Shown in pieces: positions 15,089 to 18,924 of a DNA stretch of 18,924 bases. This DNA comes from Bog-756 sp038210245 (GTDB lineage Bacteria > Actinomycetota > Acidimicrobiia > Acidimicrobiales > RAAP-2). Position 1 is the stretch's first letter. Each line of letters starts with the position of its first letter. The stretch spans positions 1-18,924 of the forward strand of contig JBBQWW010000067.1 of NCBI GenBank assembly GCA_038210245.1, read 5' to 3'. The notes under the pieces are model-generated. The model was not told the origin of the DNA and ran no database searches. It saw only the letters and a list, made by a program, of their open reading frames with translations. The translations under genes and the position numbers were made by a program.

Positions 15089-15112
15089 TTACATATTTAG
15101 TACTATATGTAA
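15089..15112. promoter_or_regulatory. Operator-like inverted repeat between P450 and tetR (regulon site 3)
   Basis: Perfect 8-bp arms TTACATAT and ATATGTAA flank an 8-nt centre; the core is TTACA-N14-TGTAA, as at 7390 and 10945. It lies 12 nt before the GTG of the TetR gene and about 87 nt upstream of the P450 start, so one bound regulator could control both directions. This adjacency is the main reason to name this TetR as the binding protein. Confidence 0.7.
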
Positions 15113-15123
15113 GGATTTGTGCA

Positions 15124-15699
15124 GTGACAACCCAGACCACGAGCGCCGAGCTCATACTCGCCGCCACCAGGAGGGCCATCGCCGCCAAGGGCCCCGGAAA
15201 GCTCACCCTGTCGGAAGTGGCATCCGCCGCCGGCGTGTCCCGGCCCACCCTCTACCGGTGGTTCCCGACCAAGGACGAGCTCTTCACGGCCCTGACGGAC
15301 TACGAGCGGGCTCAATTCGATGAAGGCCTCCGAGCTGAGATCGATGCCCATCGCTCACCGGCCCGACGCTTGGACGCCGCCCTCCGGTACCTCCTGGCCT
15401 ATCTGGACGAGTCGATGGGCCCTGATCCGATCGGAGTCGATCCTGCCTTCGCTCTGCGTTCACTCAACGACTCACTGGACGCCCAGGTGGAGACCCTGGT
15501 CCGACTGCTCGGTGCGTCGCTGGACCAGGTGCCGGCCGTGCGCAGCCAGGAGATGAGCAGAGAACAGGCCGCCGACATGTTCCTGCGGGTGGCCTACTCC
15601 CATTACTTGGTCCCTCACCCCGACACCGACGAGCTGCTGGCCTCGATGCGGACCTTCGCCGGGCTGCCCCGACGCTCGCTGACCCGTTCGGTCGGATGA
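15124..15699 (+). CDS. TetR-family regulator, likely controller of the P450/ALDH/SDR regulon
   Basis: The 191-residue product starts with helix 1 (AELILAATRRAIAAKG) and a canonical helix-turn-helix at about 28-47 (LTLSEVASAAGVSRPTLYRWFPTKDELF); the remaining residues form a variable ligand domain. The GTG at 15124 is chosen because AAGGA at 15111-15115 is 8 nt upstream; the frame before it crosses the promoter and operator. The AAGGA partly overlaps the operator's right arm. It is divergent from the P450 gene and, unusually, is followed after 19 nt by cysD on the same strand, so tetR, cysD and cysNC may share one transcript. Autoregulation through the 15089-15112 repeat is likely. The ligand may be an acyl-CoA or a lipid intermediate, by analogy with TetR regulators such as KstR; this is inference. 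Confidence 0.9.
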   Translation: MTTQTTSAELILAATRRAIAAKGPGKLTLSEVASAAGVSRPTLYRWFPTKDELFTALTDYERAQFDEGLRAEIDAHRSPARRLDAALRYLLAYLDESMGPDPIGVDPAFALRSLNDSLDAQVETLVRLLGASLDQVPAVRSQEMSREQAADMFLRVAYSHYLVPHPDTDELLASMRTFAGLPRRSLTRSVG

Positions 15700-15718
15700 A
15701 GCCCCGTCGAGGACCACC

Positions 15719-16621
15719 ATGACGTCTGGACTCACCCACCTCCAGCGGTTGGAGGCCGAGAGCATCCACATCCTCCGGGAGACGGTGGCAGAGTCCGACC
15801 GCCCGGTGATGCTGTACTCCATCGGCAAGGACAGTGCGGTCATGCTCCATCTGGCCCGCAAGGCGTTCCACCCGTCGACCCCGCCCTTTCCCCTCCTCCA
15901 TGTCGATACCACCTGGAAGTTCCAGGCCATGTACGAGATGCGGGAGAAGATGGCCGCCGACAGCGGTATGGAGCTGTTGGTCCACCAGAACCCCGAGTGT
16001 GTCCGACTGGGCATCAATCCCTTCGACCACGGATCTGCGGTGCATACCGACATGTGGAAGACGCAAGGGCTCAAGCAGGCCCTCGACCACTACGGATTCG
16101 ACGCCGCCTTCGGGGGAGCCCGCCGGGACGAGGAGAAGTCACGGGCCAAGGAGCGGATCTTCAGCATCCGGTCGCCCCAGCACCGGTGGGATCCCAAGCA
16201 GCAGCGGCCTGAGCTGTGGCGCACCTACAACGTCCGACGCAATCAGGGCGAGTCCATGAGGGTCTTCCCCCTGTCCAACTGGACCGAATTGGATGTGTGG
16301 CAGTACATCTACCGGGAGCAGATCCCCATCGTCCCCCTCTACCTGGCGGCCCCCCGCCCGGTGGTCGAGCGGGACGGTGTCCTCATCATGGTGGACGACC
16401 ACCGGATGCCGCTCCACGGGCAGACACCGGAGCTTCGAAGTGTGCGGTTTCGGACCCTAGGGTGCTACCCCCTCACCGGTGCGGTGGAGAGCACGGCCAC
16501 GTCACTCACCGGTGTCATCCAGGAGATGCTCCTGGCCACTACGTCGGAACGGGAGGGTCGGGTCATCGACTTCGATGGCGCCGGTTCGATGGAGAAGAAG
16601 AAGCAGGAGGGCTACTTCTGA
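15719..16621 (+). CDS. cysD: Sulfate adenylyltransferase subunit 2 (CysD)
   Basis: The 300-residue product is CysD, the ATP-pyrophosphatase subunit of ATP sulfurylase, which with CysN forms adenosine 5'-phosphosulfate (APS) from ATP and sulfate. The PP-loop SIGKDS (34-39) is intact, followed by HVDTTWKF, GGARRDEEKSRAKER, SNWTELDVWQYI and the family's C-terminal KKKQEGYF. Length is typical. GAGGA at 15709-15713 precedes the ATG by 5 nt. The stop overlaps the cysNC ATG (TGATG), a tight coupling that suits 1:1 subunit assembly. Being 19 nt behind a TetR gene is unusual; sulfur-assimilation operons more often include cysH or sulfite reductase, and none is seen here. This favours supply of PAPS for sulfonation over cysteine synthesis, although the unseen flank could alter that. 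Confidence 0.96.
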   Translation: MTSGLTHLQRLEAESIHILRETVAESDRPVMLYSIGKDSAVMLHLARKAFHPSTPPFPLLHVDTTWKFQAMYEMREKMAADSGMELLVHQNPECVRLGINPFDHGSAVHTDMWKTQGLKQALDHYGFDAAFGGARRDEEKSRAKERIFSIRSPQHRWDPKQQRPELWRTYNVRRNQGESMRVFPLSNWTELDVWQYIYREQIPIVPLYLAAPRPVVERDGVLIMVDDHRMPLHGQTPELRSVRFRTLGCYPLTGAVESTATSLTGVIQEMLLATTSEREGRVIDFDGAGSMEKKKQEGYF

Positions 16622-18525
16622 TGGCCATGGCCCAGGAGCCGCTCATGGCCACCGACATCGAGGCCTACCTGCGGGCCCACGAGCACAAGCGGTTGCTCCG
16701 GTTCATTACGTGCGGGAGCGTCGATGATGGCAAGAGCACACTCATCGGCCGGCTGCTCTACGAGTCCCATCTGGTGTTCGACGACCATCTGGCCGCTCTG
16801 GAGGAGGACTCACGGCAGGTCGGGACCCAGGGAGGCGACCTCGACTTCGCCCTCCTGGTCGACGGCCTGGCCGCTGAGCGGGAGCAGGGAATCACCATTG
16901 ACGTGGCTTACCGCTTCTTCGCCACCGAGAAGAAGAAGTTCATCGTGGCCGACACGCCCGGTCATGAGCAGTACACCCGGAACATGGTGACCGGAGCGTC
17001 CACGGCTGACGCCGCCGTCATCCTGATCGACGCCCGGAAGGGGGTGCTCACCCAGACGCGCCGTCACAGCTTCCTGGTCTCCCTTCTGGGTATCGAACAC
17101 GTCGTGGTGGCCGTGAACAAGCTCGATCTGGTGGGCTACTCCCAGCAGGTGTTCGATGCCATCGAAGCCGAGTACCGGGCGTTTGCCGGCGAGATCGGGC
17201 TGTCGGACATCACCTGCATTCCCCTGTCGGCCCTCCGGGGGATCAACGTCATCGAAGCCAGTCCCGACACGCCCTGGTACCACGGGCCGACCCTGCTGGC
17301 CCACCTCGAGGCCATCGACGTCGAGGACCGGCCCGGTCGGACCCCGTTCCGGATGCCGGTCCAGTGGGTGAATCGCCCCGATCTCGACTTCCGGGGCTTC
17401 TCCGGTCTGATCGTGGGGGGATCGGTGCGACCGGGCGACTCGGTGCGGGCCCTGCCATCGGGCCGCACCTCCACCGTCTCACGCCTGTCGACATTCGACG
17501 GCGATCTGGACATGGCGGTGGCCGGCCAGTCGGTCACCGTGGTGCTGGACGATGAGATCGACGTGAGCCGGGGTGATGTCCTGTGCTCGGACGACCAGCC
17601 GGCCGAGATCGCCGACCAGTTCGAGGCCCACCTGGTATGGATGGACGATCACGAGATGCTGCCCGGACGGCCCTACCTCATCAAGCTGGGGACCTCGCTG
17701 GTCGGAGCCACCTTCTCGCAGCCCAAGTACAAAGTGAACGTCAACACCATGGAGCACCTGGCCGCCCGGACCTTGGAGCTGAACGAGATCGGCGTGTGCA
17801 CGGTCAGTACCGATCGGATGGTGCCCTTCGACCCCTACGTGTCCAATCGTGACACGGGGGGCTTCGTCATCATCGACCGGATGACCAACGCCACCGTGGG
17901 CGCCGGCATGCTCCACTTCTCGCTCCGCCGGTCACAGAATGTCCATTGGCAGGCTCTCGAGGTTGACCTGGCCGCCCGCAACACGATGATGGGCCACGGA
18001 TCCGGTGTGGTCTGGTTCACCGGCATCTCCGGCGCCGGAAAATCCACCATCGCCAACCGCACCGAGCAGCTCCTGCACGCCCACGGCGTGCACACCTATC
18101 TATTGGACGGCGACAATGTGCGCCACGGCCTCAATCGCGATCTGGGCTTCACCGAGCTCGACCGCATCGAGAATATCCGACGGGTTGCCGAAGTGGCCCG
18201 GTTGATGGCCGATGCCGGACTGGTGGTGCTGGTCTCCTTCATCTCCCCGTTCCGAGCCGAGCGGCGACTGGCGCGGGAGCTGGCCGGCGAGGGGCGGTTC
18301 TGTGAGGTCCACGTCGACACCTCCCTGGAGGACGCCGAGACCCGAGATCGCAAAGGGCTGTACCGAAAGGCCCGCCGGGGCGAGTTGGCCAACTTCACCG
18401 GGATCGACTCCCCGTACGAGGCGCCGGCGGCTCCCGAGCTACATATCGAAACCAACGCGTGCACGCCGGAGCAGGCCGCCGAAGAACTGCTGCTGCAGCT
18501 ACGGCGGATGGGAATGGTGTCCTGA
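16621..18525 (+). CDS. cysNC: Bifunctional sulfate adenylyltransferase subunit 1/APS kinase (CysNC)
   Basis: The 634-residue product fuses the CysN GTPase (about 1-450) to the CysC APS kinase (about 460-634). CysN shows GTPase motifs GSVDDGKST (32-40), EQGITIDVAYRFF, DTPGH (111-115) and NKLD (166-169), and drives APS formation with CysD. CysC shows the P-loop GISGAGKST (468-476), DGDNVRHGLNRDLGF (from about 496), ISPFRAERR and FTGIDSPYEAP, and phosphorylates APS to PAPS. All motifs are intact, so the protein should make PAPS. The ATG at 16621 overlaps the cysD stop; in-frame ATGs at 16627 and 16645 are alternatives. Fused CysNC is common in actinobacteria such as Mycobacterium. With the probable sulfotransferase 283 nt downstream, it likely supplies the sulfonate donor. 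Confidence 0.96.
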   Translation: MAMAQEPLMATDIEAYLRAHEHKRLLRFITCGSVDDGKSTLIGRLLYESHLVFDDHLAALEEDSRQVGTQGGDLDFALLVDGLAAEREQGITIDVAYRFFATEKKKFIVADTPGHEQYTRNMVTGASTADAAVILIDARKGVLTQTRRHSFLVSLLGIEHVVVAVNKLDLVGYSQQVFDAIEAEYRAFAGEIGLSDITCIPLSALRGINVIEASPDTPWYHGPTLLAHLEAIDVEDRPGRTPFRMPVQWVNRPDLDFRGFSGLIVGGSVRPGDSVRALPSGRTSTVSRLSTFDGDLDMAVAGQSVTVVLDDEIDVSRGDVLCSDDQPAEIADQFEAHLVWMDDHEMLPGRPYLIKLGTSLVGATFSQPKYKVNVNTMEHLAARTLELNEIGVCTVSTDRMVPFDPYVSNRDTGGFVIIDRMTNATVGAGMLHFSLRRSQNVHWQALEVDLAARNTMMGHGSGVVWFTGISGAGKSTIANRTEQLLHAHGVHTYLLDGDNVRHGLNRDLGFTELDRIENIRRVAEVARLMADAGLVVLVSFISPFRAERRLARELAGEGRFCEVHVDTSLEDAETRDRKGLYRKARRGELANFTGIDSPYEAPAAPELHIETNACTPEQAAEELLLQLRRMGMVS

Positions 18526-18808
18526 GGCGCCGGTGCCGGGCTGCCGTAGCAGAGCATCATCGCGACCGTCTACCCGTCACCGTCCCGCAATCGGTGAAAA
18601 CAATGCTTTCGACCGGAGAGGGAGCCATGGGCACCGTGATCGGGCCAGGCTGGTCACCAGCCGGTTACGGGCAGGCCCGACCGGAGGGAGTTGCGCTACG
18701 GTGACGAAAGTATCGCTTTCACAGTGGTATCCGAACGCGACGGGGGAGGACTGCAGTGTTCAAGGCACACGTACGGCATCAGCCTGAGCGCGGCCGGAGG
18801 TGCTCCCG
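18526..18808 (+). promoter_or_regulatory. Intergenic region upstream of the probable sulfotransferase, with repeated palindromes
   Basis: Two related 15-bp elements occur: GAAAACAATGCTTTC at 18596-18610 (imperfect) and GAAAGTATCGCTTTC at 18706-18720 (5-bp arms, N5 centre). They match at 11 of 15 positions and start 110 bp apart, which suggests binding sites for one protein controlling the downstream gene. No clear -35/-10 pair or terminator is identified, and no gene is supported in this stretch. Confidence 0.4.
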
Positions 18809-18924
18809 ATGAGCCTCGACGTGGATCGCATCGAGGAGGACGCCCGCCGCCAGACGGGTCTGGACGACACCGGTGGTGACCACTACCGCGAGGGCCTCGA
18901 GCGCCTGGTGGCGTCGATGAACGA
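18809..18924 (+). CDS. Probable sulfotransferase, N-terminus only
   Basis: A frame opens at ATG 18809 with GGAGGT at 18796-18801, 7 nt upstream, and runs off the window end without a stop. The 38 visible residues (MSLDVDRIEEDARRQTGLDD, then GGDHYREGLERLVASMN) match the typical N-terminal region of actinobacterial sulfotransferase-family proteins, which begin with a short acidic helix, A(R)RxTGLDDFGD, then a xxFxEGLxxLxxSLN helix. The PAPS-binding 5'-PSB loop and 3'-PB motif lie beyond the window, so the assignment rests on this pattern and on the adjacent PAPS-producing cysDNC. Sulfotransferases move a sulfonate group from PAPS to an alcohol, often on lipids or sterols; the acceptor is unknown. 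Confidence 0.65.
   Translation, partial: MSLDVDRIEEDARRQTGLDDTGGDHYREGLERLVASMN

Noticed and set aside
1..18924. Mobile element, phage, CRISPR or toxin-antitoxin system
   Set aside because: No transposase, integrase, terminal repeat, spaced direct-repeat array or toxin/antitoxin-like gene pair was found by reading both strands.

Overview
The window reads as a high-GC actinobacterial chromosome segment. Wobble positions are strongly G/C, GTG starts are common, and the gene content (FadD-type acyl-CoA ligase, APH-like phosphotransferase, bacterial P450, SDR, fused CysNC) fits an acidimicrobial or mycobacterial-type actinobacterium. The lineage is an inference; no rRNA or other marker gene is present, and I see no tRNA, insertion sequence or CRISPR array.

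Left region (1-4103). A decayed GNAT acetyltransferase lies at the edge, interrupted by an in-frame stop. Next is a MarR regulator divergent from a YceI-family gene and a DODA/LigB-type extradiol dioxygenase; the gap holds a -35/-10 pair embedded in two inverted-repeat operators. An alpha/beta hydrolase with an Asp-nucleophile motif follows, divergent from a TetR regulator, with two near-identical operators in the gap. These look like two small, locally regulated detoxification or catabolic modules.

Middle (4104-7509). A probable C-terminal remnant of a phytanoyl-CoA-dioxygenase-like gene is followed by a membrane-bound sensor protein with GGDEF and EAL domains, both with intact catalytic motifs. 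A long, mostly unexplained spacer comes next.

Right region (7390-18924). This is the most coherent part. Plus-strand genes encode an aldehyde dehydrogenase and a translationally overlapping protein of unknown function. They converge, across a perfect hairpin, on a minus-strand SDR. Upstream of the SDR on the same strand lie P450, phosphotransferase-like protein and acyl-CoA ligase genes. A TetR gene diverges from the P450 and is followed after 19 nt by cysD and cysNC (sulfate activation to PAPS), then by the start of a probable sulfotransferase cut by the window end. Three gaps, upstream of the ALDH, the SDR and the P450/TetR pair, each carry the same operator-like arrangement, TTACA-N14-TGTAA. 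I infer one TetR-controlled regulon for oxidation, CoA activation and dehydrogenation of a lipid, terpenoid or steroid-like substrate. Sulfate activation and sulfonation may be wired into it. This putative regulon is the main candidate for an undescribed system.
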